64,000 nt of DNA from Streptomyces coacervatus (GTDB lineage: Bacteria > Actinomycetota > Actinomycetes > Streptomycetales > Streptomycetaceae). The translations under genes and the position numbers were made by a program. Under the pieces are notes generated by a model that saw only the letters and a program-made list of their open reading frames with translations, was not told where the DNA came from and did not search any database. Location of the stretch: positions 62,001 through 126,000 of the forward strand of contig NZ_JARHTP010000009.1 of the NCBI RefSeq assembly GCF_029223485.1, in the 5' to 3' direction. Positions 17,333 to 25,520 of the stretch are shown one piece after another. The first letter of the stretch is position 1. Each line of letters begins with the position of its first letter.

Positions 17333-17938
17333 ATGGTCTCCGAGCACTCCGATGCGCAGGACGGCGAGACGGCCGCACTGGCGTTGAAGATTCTGGTCGC
17401 CGGCGGATTCGGCGTGGGCAAGACCACCCTGGTGGGCGCGGTCAGCGAGATCAGGCCGCTGCGCACCGAGGAACTGCTCAGCGAGGCCGGCCAGTCGGTG
17501 GACGACACGGACGGCGTGGACCAGAAGGTCACCACGACCGTCGCCATGGACTTCGGACGCATCACCATCAGGTCGGGCCTGTCCCTCTACCTCTTCGGCA
17601 CCCCGGGCCAGGACCGCTTCTGGTTCCTGTGGGACGAGCTGTCCCAAGGGGCTCTCGGCGCCGTGGTCCTCGCCGACACCCGGCGGCTGGAGGACTGCTT
17701 CCCCGCGGTGGACTACTTCGAGCACCGGCGCATCCCGTTCGTGGTGGCCGTCAACTGCTTCACGGGCGCCCGCACCTACGGGGCCCAGGACGTCTCACGC
17801 GCCCTCGACCTCGACCGGGGAACACCGGTGGTGCTGTGCGACGCCCGTGACCGCGACTCGGGGAAGGAGGTGCTGATCCGGCTCGTCGAGTACGCCGGGC
17901 GGATGCACACCGCCCGGCTCCTCGACTCGGTCGGCTGA
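17333..17938 (+). CDS. cvnD: Conservon GTPase CvnD
   Basis: This 201-residue small GTP-binding protein of the MglA/CvnD type has Walker A GGFGVGKTT at about 25-33, the switch-region threonine in KVTTTVAMDFG, G3 motif TPGQDRF, and a base-recognition region around VAVNCFTGA. It is the G-protein output of the conservon, controlled by CvnA-C. The gap after cvnC is 96 nt, somewhat longer than in many conservons, and begins with codons that contain no obvious terminator. A compact GC inverted repeat follows the stop. Confidence 0.92.
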   Translation: MVSEHSDAQDGETAALALKILVAGGFGVGKTTLVGAVSEIRPLRTEELLSEAGQSVDDTDGVDQKVTTTVAMDFGRITIRSGLSLYLFGTPGQDRFWFLWDELSQGALGAVVLADTRRLEDCFPAVDYFEHRRIPFVVAVNCFTGARTYGAQDVSRALDLDRGTPVVLCDARDRDSGKEVLIRLVEYAGRMHTARLLDSVG

Positions 17939-17963
17939 CGGGCGCTCCGGACGGGCGCCCCGC

Positions 17964-18392
17964 TCAGCTCGCGACAGCCTTCTCCGCCAGCACCTTGTCG
18001 ATCGTGACACGGACGAGGAGTTCCCCCGGCACGCCGTTACGGGCCCCGAATTCCTCGGCACGCTCCTCGCCCATGTAGCGCGCCCCGATGCGGGCGGCCC
18101 ACCGTCTGAGCTCGTCCAGGTCCTCCGAAATGCGGGCACGGCCCTGCAGGACCACATAGTCGAAGGGCGGCCGGTCGTCGTCCACGCACAGGGCGACCCG
18201 GCCGTCACGGGTGACATTCCGCCCCTTCACGCTGGTGCTCGCGGTGTTGAACACCACGTCGTCCCCGTCGAGCACGAACCAGATCGGGGTCACATGCGGA
18301 CTTCCGTCGGCTCGGACGGTCGCCAGCTTTCCGGTGCGGGTGCCGTGCGAGACGAAGTCCCGCCATTCCTTGTCGGTCATCTTCTGCGCCAT
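17964..18392 (-). CDS. PPOX-class (F420-type) oxidoreductase
   Basis: This 142-residue split-barrel protein is of the pyridoxamine 5'-phosphate oxidase-like class. It contains GKLATVRADGSPHVTPIWFVLDGD and VKGRNVTRDGRVALCVDDDRPPFDYVVLQGRARI, the usual cofactor-cleft segments of actinobacterial F420-dependent members. It ends DKVLAEKAVAS. The ATG at 18392 has GGAGG 8 nt upstream. It sits in reverse orientation between cvnD and the second CvnB-like gene. The substrate is unknown; FMN or heme binding is the alternative for some relatives. Confidence 0.85.
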   Translation of the reverse strand: MAQKMTDKEWRDFVSHGTRTGKLATVRADGSPHVTPIWFVLDGDDVVFNTASTSVKGRNVTRDGRVALCVDDDRPPFDYVVLQGRARISEDLDELRRWAARIGARYMGEERAEEFGARNGVPGELLVRVTIDKVLAEKAVAS

Positions 18393-18485
18393 GCCCACAT
18401 CCTCCTTGCCCGTGCCACGGTCGTGGTGAAGGCTGGCGTGGAGATCCTCCTTCCAGGGGGAGTCGTCACGCGGGGAGACCGGATC

Positions 18486-18899
18486 ATGGCGCAGAACCAG
18501 GGACTTGGCTGGCTGTTGGACGACCTGACCGAGCGCGTCGAACATGTGCGGCACGCGCTGGTCCTGTCCAACGACGGCCTGGTGACGGGAGCGAGCACGG
18601 GACTGCGGCGCGAGGACGCCGAGCACCTTGCCGCCGTCTCGTCCGGACTGCACAGCCTGGCCAAGGGCTCGGGACGCCACTTCGGCGCGGGCAGAGTGCG
18701 CCAGACAATGGTCGAGTTCGACGACGCGGTTCTGTTCGTCACCGCCGCAGGCGCCAGCAGCTGTCTGTGTGTGCTCAGTGGTGCGGAGGCCGACATCGGC
18801 CAGATCGCCTACGAGATGACCCTGCTCGTCAACCGAGTCGGCGAACACCTCGGCGTGGAGGCCCGGCAGCCCGAGCGAACCCCGACCACAGAGATCTGA
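18486..18899 (+). CDS. Roadblock/LC7 protein, CvnB paralog
   Basis: This 137-residue protein is closely similar to CvnB at 16363: WLLDDL, VLSNDGL, LRREDAEHLAAV and RVGEHL are shared. It therefore looks like a duplicate that lost or never had its own CvnA, C and D. The ATG at 18486 has GGGGAG 8 nt upstream. It is divergent from the PPOX gene. It might compete with CvnB for CvnD or serve a distant conservon. Confidence 0.9.
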   Translation: MAQNQGLGWLLDDLTERVEHVRHALVLSNDGLVTGASTGLRREDAEHLAAVSSGLHSLAKGSGRHFGAGRVRQTMVEFDDAVLFVTAAGASSCLCVLSGAEADIGQIAYEMTLLVNRVGEHLGVEARQPERTPTTEI

Positions 18900-19025
18900 C
18901 CTGCACGTTTACCCTCTCCCGCGGAGTTATCCACAGGCTCGCCACGAGATCCGCCCAAGCGGCTACGGTTTTTTCCGAGGCCGCGCGAACGGCGCGAGCC
19001 ACATACTCCACGGGGGAGACCGGCC

Positions 19026-19982
19026 ATGTCAGGCAACACCGTCACACAACTGCACAACGCCTCCTGCACACCGAGCCGAGCCGCACGCGAACTGGGGCTC
19101 AGGCGAGGGGAGTTCGACCTGGCCGTGGACCTCGGACGCATCCGCACCGTGCCCGACGAAGGGGGCGGGGGCCGGCGGGTCACCCGCACCGAGATCGACC
19201 GGCTGCACACTGAGGACGGCTTTCCCGAGGCCCTGAAGAAGCGCGTCGAGACCGTGGGCACGAAGGAGGCCGCGGGCCTTCTGCAGGTGACGCCCGGCAG
19301 GTTCACGCGGCTGGCCCGGCTCGGCGTGGTCACGCCCGTCAAGTTCTATCTCAACCGGTACAGGGCCGTTGTCTGGCTCTATCTGGCCGAAGAACTACGG
19401 CAGTTCGCGGCCGACGAGAACAACACGCCGCTGCTGAGCGGCCGTACGCCCACCGGTCCGCGGGAACAGTTGGCGGCGGGGCTGGATCTGCGCCCCCGCA
19501 ACTGGCGGTCGCGGCACCTCGGATTCCTGCTGCGGCGGGCCGACAGGCATCCGTGGGCGTGCGCGGCGGCCGTGGCCTCTCTGCTCGACGCCGTCCAGGT
19601 CGCGGAAATCGTGCAGGATCCCTACGAGCGCGTCCACTTGAACCGGTTCCGGCCCAGGCCGCAGATGCACGGCGCACCCGGCTCCCTCGCCGCGCACCTG
19701 GCCGAGAGCCTCGCCCTGGCGCAGGACCCGGACGAGATCGACTGGCTGCGAGCCGATCTCGCACAGTCGGTGAACGCGGCACGCGCAGTCGAGCCCGCGC
19801 CACGCCCGACTCCCGGGCCGGGGCCGTCGGAAGTACGGGAACAGCAACACCCCACACCGCCGAGGGATGTTGAGGAAAACCCACGTGCGCTGTCAACGGC
19901 CACGGAACAGAACCCGCCCGTGCCCGAGGAACCGGGACGCCCACGCGGTCTGCTGGGCTGGCTGCGCCGCAGAACTCCGTGA
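19026..19982 (+). CDS. Conserved Streptomyces protein, regulator-like (DUF6397-type)
   Basis: This 318-residue protein has two helix-turn-helix-like segments: PSRAARELGLRRGEFDLAVDLG (about residues 17-38) and TKEAAGLLQVTPGRFTRLARLG (about 79-100). A conserved central block is around RNWRSRHLGFLLRRADRHPWACAAAVASLLD, and the C-tail is Pro/Glu-rich and disordered. I recall the overall architecture as a Streptomyces-restricted DUF6397 family, with modest certainty. No catalytic motif is visible; DNA binding is an inference. The gene ends 1 nt before the convergent tesB stop. Confidence 0.72.
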   Translation: MSGNTVTQLHNASCTPSRAARELGLRRGEFDLAVDLGRIRTVPDEGGGGRRVTRTEIDRLHTEDGFPEALKKRVETVGTKEAAGLLQVTPGRFTRLARLGVVTPVKFYLNRYRAVVWLYLAEELRQFAADENNTPLLSGRTPTGPREQLAAGLDLRPRNWRSRHLGFLLRRADRHPWACAAAVASLLDAVQVAEIVQDPYERVHLNRFRPRPQMHGAPGSLAAHLAESLALAQDPDEIDWLRADLAQSVNAARAVEPAPRPTPGPGPSEVREQQHPTPPRDVEENPRALSTATEQNPPVPEEPGRPRGLLGWLRRRTP

Positions 19983-19983
19983 G

Positions 19984-20850
19984 CTACAGCGCCCGGAACA
20001 GACCCTCCTGGACCACGGACACGAGCAGCCGGCCCTCGACGTCGTAGATCCGCCCGCGGGCCAGGCCCCGGCCGCCCGTCGCGATCGGCGACTCCTGGTC
20101 GTAGAGGAACCACTCGTCCGCGCGAAACGGCCGGTGGAACCACATGGCGTGATCCAGCGACGCGATGTCGAAGCTCCGCGGGCCCCACAGGGGTTGGACC
20201 GGGATGCGGACGGCGTCCAGGAGGGTCATGTCGCTGGCGTAGGTCAGCGCGCAGGTGTGCACCACCGGGTCGTCGCCGAGCGGCCCGACCGCGCGCATCC
20301 ACACGGCGCTGCGCGGCTCGGCGTCCTTGACCTCCTCCGGGGTCCAGCGCAGCCGGTCCACGTAGCGGATGTCGAAGGGCTGGCGGCGGGCCATCCGCTC
20401 CAACTGCTCCGGCAGTGCGCCGTGATGCTCCCGGATCTCCTCGGTGACCGTCGGCAGGGACTCCGGGTCCGGGACCTTGCGGGCGGGCGGCAGCTGGTGC
20501 TCGAAGGGGCCTTCCTCAGGCTTGTGAAAGGAGGCGGTGAGATTGAAGATCGTGCGGCCCTGCTGCACGGCGGTGACCCGGCGGGTCGTGAACGACCTGC
20601 CGTCCCGCACCCGTTCGACCTGGTACACGATGGGCACGCCCGGCCGGCCCGGGCGCAGGAAGTACGCGTGCAGCGAGTGCACCGGACGCTCGCCGTCCGT
20701 GGTGCGGGCGGCGGCGACCAGCGCCTGGCCCGCGACCTGCCCGCCGAAGACCCGCTGCAGGGACTCGTGCGGACTGCGGCCACGGAAGATGTTGACCTCG
20801 ATCTGCTCCAGGTCGAGCAGGTCGACGAGTCTCTCGGCCGGGTTCGTCAT
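19984..20850 (-). CDS. tesB: Acyl-CoA thioesterase II
   Basis: This 288-residue double-hotdog acyl-CoA thioesterase of the TesB family hydrolyses medium- and long-chain acyl-CoA to free acid and CoA. Recognisable segments are RVFGGQVAGQALVAAART (first hotdog), HSLHAYFLRPGRPGVPIVYQVERVRDGRSFTTRRV, and ASLDHAMWFHRPFRADEWFLYDQESP (second hotdog with the catalytic Asp). The ATG at 20850 matches the usual family start. It lies 37 nt after the helicase gene on the same strand, and the two are probably co-transcribed. Confidence 0.94.
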   Translation of the reverse strand: MTNPAERLVDLLDLEQIEVNIFRGRSPHESLQRVFGGQVAGQALVAAARTTDGERPVHSLHAYFLRPGRPGVPIVYQVERVRDGRSFTTRRVTAVQQGRTIFNLTASFHKPEEGPFEHQLPPARKVPDPESLPTVTEEIREHHGALPEQLERMARRQPFDIRYVDRLRWTPEEVKDAEPRSAVWMRAVGPLGDDPVVHTCALTYASDMTLLDAVRIPVQPLWGPRSFDIASLDHAMWFHRPFRADEWFLYDQESPIATGGRGLARGRIYDVEGRLLVSVVQEGLFRAL

Positions 20851-20887
20851 GCGTGGGATTCTCCTTGGCTCACGGCCGGCCGACCGC

Positions 20888-23401
20888 TCACAGCTGACCG
20901 ACGTCGGTGACACGGACGACCGCACGACCCTCGGCGTCGGAGGCCTTGAGGTCGATCTCCGCGCTGATGCCCCAGTCGTGGTCGTCGTTCGGGTCGTCGA
21001 AGATCTGCCGGACGCGCCAGACGCCCTCCTTGGGCGCCTCCTCGATCACGAGCAGCTTGGGGCCGCGCGCGTCGGGGCCGGTGCCCAGGTCCTCGTACTC
21101 GTCCCAGTACTTGTCCATCGCCTCGCCCCATGCGTCGGCGTCCCAGCCGGAGTCGGTGTCCAACTCGCCCAGCTCCTCGACCTGGTCGAGGGCGGCGAGC
21201 TCGACGCGGCGGAACATGGCATTGCGGACCAGCACCCGGAAGGCGCGGGCGTTGGAGGTGACCGGCTTGACCTCGTCGGCCTTCTCCTGGGCCTCCTCGG
21301 CGGTCATCTCCTCCGGGTTGGCGAGCTGCTCCCACTCGTCCAGCAGGCTGGAGTCGACCTGGCGCACCATCTCGCCGAGCCACTCGATGAGGTCCTGCAA
21401 GTCCTCGGACTTGAGGTCGTCCGGGATGTTGTGGTCGAGGGCCTTGTAGGCGCTGGCGAGGTATCGCAGCACGATGCCCTCGGTGCGGGCCAGCTCGTAG
21501 AAGGACACCAACTCCGTGAAGGACATCGCCCGTTCGTACATGTCACGGATGACGGACTTCGGCGACAGCGGATGGTCGCCCACCCACGGGTGGCTCTTGC
21601 GGTACGTGTTGTACGCGTGGAAGAGCAGCTCCTCCAGGGGCTTCGGGTAGCTGATGTCCTGGAGGCGCTCCATGCGCTCCTCGTACTCGACGCCGTCCGC
21701 CTTCATGGCGGCCACCGCCTCGCCCTTGGCCTTGTTGAGCTGGGCGACGAGGATCTGCCGCGGGTCGTCCAGCGTCGACTCGACGACCGACACCATGTCC
21801 AGGGCGTAGGACGGCGAGTCCGGGTCGAGGAGCTCGAACGCGGCCAGCGCGAACGTGGACAGCGGCTGGTTGAGCGCGAAGTCCTGCTGCAGATCCACGG
21901 TGAGGCGGACGATGCGGCCCGTGGCGTCCGGCTCGTCGAGCTTCTCGACGATGCCGCCGTCCAGCAGCGAGCGGTAGATGGCGATCGCCCGCCGGATGTG
22001 CCGCAGCTGCTGCTTGCGCGGCTCGTGGTTGTCCTCCAGCAGATGTCGCATCGCCTCGAAGGCGTTGCCCGGGCGGGCGATCACCGACAGCAGCATCGTG
22101 TGCGTCACCCGGAAGCGGGAGGTCAACGGCTCCGGATCGGAGCCGATGAGCTTCTCGAAGGTGCTGTCCGTCCACCCGACGAAGCCCTCCGGAGCCTTCT
22201 TGCGGACGACCTTGCGGCGCTTCTTCGGGTCGTCGCCCGCCTTGGCGAGCGCCTTCTCGTTCTCGACGACATGCTCGGGGGCCTGGGCGACGACAAAGCC
22301 CGCCGTGTCGAAGCCGGCCCGCCCGGCCCGCCCCGCGATCTGGTGGAACTCACGGGCGCGCAGCGTACGCACCCGGCTGCCGTCGTACTTGGTCAGGGCC
22401 GTGAACAGCACCGTGCGGATGGGCACGTTGACGCCCACGCCGAGCGTGTCCGTGCCGCAGATGACCTTCAGCAGGCCGGCCTGCGCGAGCTTCTCCACCA
22501 GGCGCCGGTACTTGGGCAGCATGCCGGCGTGGTGGACGCCGATGCCGTGCCGCACGTACCGGGAGAGGTTGCGGCCGAACTTGGTGGTGAAGCGGAAGTT
22601 GCCGATGAGCTCGGCGATCTGCTCCTTCTCCTCGCGCGAGCACATGTTGATGCTCATCAGTGCCTGCGCCCGCTCCACGGCCTGCGCCTGCGTGAAGTGC
22701 ACGATGTAGACCGGGGCCTGCCTGGTGTCCAGCAGCTCGGTCAGCGTCTCCGTGAGCGGGGTGAGCCGGTATTCGTAGGAGAGCGGGACCGGGCGGGTCG
22801 CGGAGCGGACCACCGACGTGGGGCGGCCGGTGCGCCGGGTGAGGTCCTTCTCGAACATCGAGACGTCGCCGAGCGTGGCGGACATCAGGACGAACTGTGC
22901 CTGGGGCAGCTCCAGGATCGGGATCTGCCAGGCCCAGCCGCGGTCCCCCTCCGCGTAGAAGTGGAACTCGTCCATGACCACCTGGCCGACGTCCGCGTCC
23001 TTGCCGTCGCGCAGTGCGATCGAGGCGAGCACCTCGGCGGTGCAGCAGATGACGGGCGCGTCCGAGTTGACGGACGCGTCGCCGGTCAGCATGCCCACGT
23101 TCTCGGTGCCGAAGATCTTGCACAGTTCGAAGAACTTCTCCGAGACCAGCGCCTTGATCGGAGCGGTGTAGAAGGTGACCTCGTCCCGGGCCAGGGCGGC
23201 GAAGTGGGCGCCCGCCGCGATCATGCTCTTGCCGGAGCCGGTGGGCGTCGACACGATCACGTTCGCACCGGAGACCACCTCGATCAGCGCCTCCTCCTGG
23301 TGGGGGTAGAGGGTGAGACCTCGCTCCTGGGCCCACGACTCGAAGGCTTCGTAGAGGGCGTCGGGGTCGGCGGTCGGCGGCAGCTGATCGATGAGGGTCA
23401 C
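20888..23401 (-). CDS. Ski2-like DEAD/DEAH-box helicase with DUF3516-type C-terminus
   Basis: This superfamily 2 RNA/DNA helicase has about 837 residues. Visible motifs are the Q-motif-like LYPHQEEALIEV, Walker A TPTGSGKS (52-59), motif Ia TAPIKALVSEKF, motif II DEFH (144-147), motif III LMSATLGD, motif V CGTDTLGVGVNVPIRTV and motif VI QIAGRAGRAGFD. The long C-terminal half (from about 430) is the actinobacterial DUF3516-type extension. The start at GTG 23401 gives the family-typical VTLIDQLPPTADPDALYEAFESW; in-frame ATGs at 23431 and 23461 are alternatives without good ribosome sites. Likely role: RNA metabolism. Confidence 0.9.
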   Translation of the reverse strand: MTLIDQLPPTADPDALYEAFESWAQERGLTLYPHQEEALIEVVSGANVIVSTPTGSGKSMIAAGAHFAALARDEVTFYTAPIKALVSEKFFELCKIFGTENVGMLTGDASVNSDAPVICCTAEVLASIALRDGKDADVGQVVMDEFHFYAEGDRGWAWQIPILELPQAQFVLMSATLGDVSMFEKDLTRRTGRPTSVVRSATRPVPLSYEYRLTPLTETLTELLDTRQAPVYIVHFTQAQAVERAQALMSINMCSREEKEQIAELIGNFRFTTKFGRNLSRYVRHGIGVHHAGMLPKYRRLVEKLAQAGLLKVICGTDTLGVGVNVPIRTVLFTALTKYDGSRVRTLRAREFHQIAGRAGRAGFDTAGFVVAQAPEHVVENEKALAKAGDDPKKRRKVVRKKAPEGFVGWTDSTFEKLIGSDPEPLTSRFRVTHTMLLSVIARPGNAFEAMRHLLEDNHEPRKQQLRHIRRAIAIYRSLLDGGIVEKLDEPDATGRIVRLTVDLQQDFALNQPLSTFALAAFELLDPDSPSYALDMVSVVESTLDDPRQILVAQLNKAKGEAVAAMKADGVEYEERMERLQDISYPKPLEELLFHAYNTYRKSHPWVGDHPLSPKSVIRDMYERAMSFTELVSFYELARTEGIVLRYLASAYKALDHNIPDDLKSEDLQDLIEWLGEMVRQVDSSLLDEWEQLANPEEMTAEEAQEKADEVKPVTSNARAFRVLVRNAMFRRVELAALDQVEELGELDTDSGWDADAWGEAMDKYWDEYEDLGTGPDARGPKLLVIEEAPKEGVWRVRQIFDDPNDDHDWGISAEIDLKASDAEGRAVVRVTDVGQL

Positions 23402-23546
23402 GCACCCATCTTGCCTGGCGTCCTCCCTCATAGGGGAATCGGTTGCCGGTACGAAGATCACGACCAGTACGCTGTGTCGCCGACGGAGTGTCAGGGCACC
23501 CGGTCAACTGGACAGCGGCACAAGAGGAATGGGGCGGGCAACGGCC

Positions 23547-24341
23547 ATGATGGGACCAGCACACTCACTGTCGGGGGCTGCCGCCTGGCTCGGCGTCGGT
23601 GCGGCGGCCGCGGCGGCCGGACACCCGATGCCCTGGCCGGTCATCCTGGTCGGCGCTCTGATCTGCGCCGGAGCCGCGCTCGCCCCGGACCTGGACCACC
23701 AGGCGGCCACCATCTCCAGGGCCTTCGGCCCCCTCTCACGCGGGCTGTGCGAGATCGTCGACAAGCTCTCCTACGCCGCCTACAAGGCGACGAGGAAGCA
23801 GGGCGACCCGCGCCGCTCCGGGGGCCACCGCACGCTCACCCACACCTGGCTGTGGGCGGTTCTGATCGGTGCGGGTACGTCGGCCGCCGCCATCACCGGT
23901 GGCCGCTGGGCGGTGCTCGCCATCCTCTTCGTCCACGTGGTGCTGGCCATCGAGGGCCTGCTGTGGCGGGCGACCCGTGGCTCCAGCGCCGACATCCTGG
24001 TGTGGCTGCTGGCCGCGACCAGCGCGTGGATCCTCGCCGGTGTCCTGGACAAGCCGGGCAACGGCGCGGACTGGCTGTTCACCCAGCCCGGCCAGGAGTA
24101 CCTGTGGCTGGGGCTGCCGATCGTGCTGGGCGCGATAGTGCACGACATCGGGGACGCGCTGACGGTCTCCGGCTGCCCGATCCTGTGGCCGATCCCGGTG
24201 GGCCGCAAGCGCTGGTACCCGATCGGCCCGCCGAAGGCCATGCGGTTCCGCGCGGGCAGCTGGGTCGAGCTCAAGGTGCTGATGCCGGTGTTCATGCTGC
24301 TGGGCGGGGTGGGCTGCGCGGCGGCGCTGGGCTTCATCTGA
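23547..24341 (+). CDS. Metal-dependent hydrolase, YdjM/DUF457-type membrane protein
   Basis: This 264-residue protein is similar to the LexA-regulated YdjM family of membrane-bound metal-dependent hydrolases. Metal-ligand candidates occur in MMGPAHSLSG, APDLDHQ, GGHRTLTHTW and IVHDIGDALT. At least four membrane helices are visible. The ATG at 23547 gives the common family start; an ATG at 23529 is in frame but its AGAGG is too close. Streptomyces members are conserved, but no substrate is known. It is divergent from the helicase gene and ends in a strong hairpin. Confidence 0.85.
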   Translation: MMGPAHSLSGAAAWLGVGAAAAAAGHPMPWPVILVGALICAGAALAPDLDHQAATISRAFGPLSRGLCEIVDKLSYAAYKATRKQGDPRRSGGHRTLTHTWLWAVLIGAGTSAAAITGGRWAVLAILFVHVVLAIEGLLWRATRGSSADILVWLLAATSAWILAGVLDKPGNGADWLFTQPGQEYLWLGLPIVLGAIVHDIGDALTVSGCPILWPIPVGRKRWYPIGPPKAMRFRAGSWVELKVLMPVFMLLGGVGCAAALGFI

Positions 24342-24358
24342 GGAACCGGGCCGGCAGG

Positions 24359-24387
24359 AGCGGGGTCACGCATGGCGTGGCCCCGCT
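24359..24387 (+). terminator. Intrinsic-type terminator hairpin
   Basis: Thirteen-bp arms (24359-24371 and 24375-24387, AGCGGGGTCACGC and its near complement with one G-U pair) enclose a 3-nt loop. The hairpin is followed by TCTCTATT, 17 nt after the metal-hydrolase stop. Confidence 0.8.
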
Positions 24388-24999
24388 TCTCTATTGGAGC
24401 GCTCAACACAGGTCGGCTGGCCGCGGGCTGAGCCCCGGCGCCGGGTGAGGGACTGGGTACTCGGGCTGCTGTCGGATCTGCCCCGCGAGGACTGCTGCTT
24501 CACCTTCAGAAGGTTCACCGCTCGCGGCGGCACCCGCCTCGCTCCCCACCGGTCGACTGGGAGCATCACCGCGCGGCCGGCCATGCCGCAAGCCGCAGGC
24601 GTCACACGGCGGCGCATGTCTGCATCTTCGGCGCTCACACCCGAACAATAAACAGAAGGCTCACCAGTTTCGGCTCAATGTCGGGACCGCCGATTTGGCC
24701 AGGACTCAATGCAATCTGCAGTTCGATGACGTCCTGAAACGGCCCCCCAAAGCTGGTCGTTGCAGGTCGCAGGTGGGGCCATTTCAGGGCATCGTTCAAA
24801 TGGAAACTGACCGGGGATCATTTCCGGCCGCCATGGTGTGCTAGGTAAACGTCACTGCTGGCCCGCGGCCAGGTGAATGGCGAGAAACCGCGGGGTCGAG
24901 CTGGATAGATCGATCACCGGAGGGGTAGGAAGGCGCACGAGGTCTTCGAATGCGAAGAACTTAGTCATATTAATCGGGCGAGAAAGCGGAGGGACGTTC
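24388..24999. other. Non-coding, lower-GC stretch before the accessory island
   Basis: No convincing gene is seen in about 610 nt. GC falls clearly below the surroundings from about 24640 onward. A 14-bp inverted repeat lies at 24733-24788. A short minus-strand frame (about 24780-24640) has no start codon or family resemblance. The last 60 nt carry a small dyad (TCTTCG/CGAAGA near 24945) and AT-rich promoter-like sequence before the ribosome site of the gene at 25000. Confidence 0.55.
24733..24788. repeat. 14-bp inverted repeat, long hairpin
   Basis: CCTGAAACGGCCCC (24733-24746) pairs with GGGGCCATTTCAGG (24775-24788) with a single G-U-type mismatch across a 28-nt loop. It could be a terminator of a lost gene or an end of a decayed mobile element. 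Confidence 0.55.
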
Positions 25000-25449
25000 A
25001 TGTCTTTCAAGAACATCTTCGACAGTGGCGGAAGTGAAGCCAAGTCCGCCGAAGAGTCCGCTCAAAAGGTCTCTGAAAAAATCCCTGGCGCCCGGCCCGA
25101 GCGGGAAGGGGTCGATCCGGAGCTCTACGACGGTATTCCTGAAGCTGCGCGTGACCCGAAGATCATGCGCGAGACGTCGCCTGAGGCGCTCAGCATCATG
25201 AACAACTTCCTCGCCCCTCTGTTCAAGAACACCCAGACGGCAGCCGACAAGCAGCGGGAAGCCAGCGAAAACCCCGAATCGACATCCGGTATGGCGTCTT
25301 CAGCCAAGGATGAGGCATTCAAGAAGGTGAAGGTGGAGATCAAGGAAGAAGACCAGCCGAAGGCCGGCGATGAACAGCTGGATGAAGTCAGAGAGCAAAA
25401 CCGCGAATCGGTCAAGAACGTCAAGAGGACCGACGGCGGGTCGGCCTAG
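25000..25449 (+). CDS. Small charged hydrophilic protein, unknown function
   Basis: This 149-residue protein has no recognised family. It is rich in Glu, Lys, Ser and Ala, has no cysteine, signal peptide or membrane segment, and is probably helical or partly disordered. A less charged centre reads PEALSIMNNFLAPLFKN. The ATG at 25000 has GGAGGG 6 nt upstream. Codon usage and base composition are less GC-rich than in neighbouring Streptomyces genes, indicating recent transfer. It is 71 nt upstream of the putative pore-former and very likely co-transcribed with it. A chaperone, immunity or secretion partner is a speculation only. Confidence 0.78.
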   Translation: MSFKNIFDSGGSEAKSAEESAQKVSEKIPGARPEREGVDPELYDGIPEAARDPKIMRETSPEALSIMNNFLAPLFKNTQTAADKQREASENPESTSGMASSAKDEAFKKVKVEIKEEDQPKAGDEQLDEVREQNRESVKNVKRTDGGSA

Positions 25450-25520
25450 GGGTGAGGGCCAGGATCCGGCCCCTGTGCTGACACATCGTTGAGTTCTACT
25501 ACGTGAGGAGACCGAAGGGC

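Noticed and set aside
20537..24448. 1303-codon plus-strand frame across tesB and the helicase
   Set aside because: It is the antisense shadow of two well-supported genes and has Arg/His/Val-rich low-complexity composition.
24640..24785. Small minus-strand frame (LQIALSPGQIGGPDIEPKLV) in the gene-free stretch
   Set aside because: It has no start codon with ribosome site and no family match; it could be a relic, but this cannot be supported.
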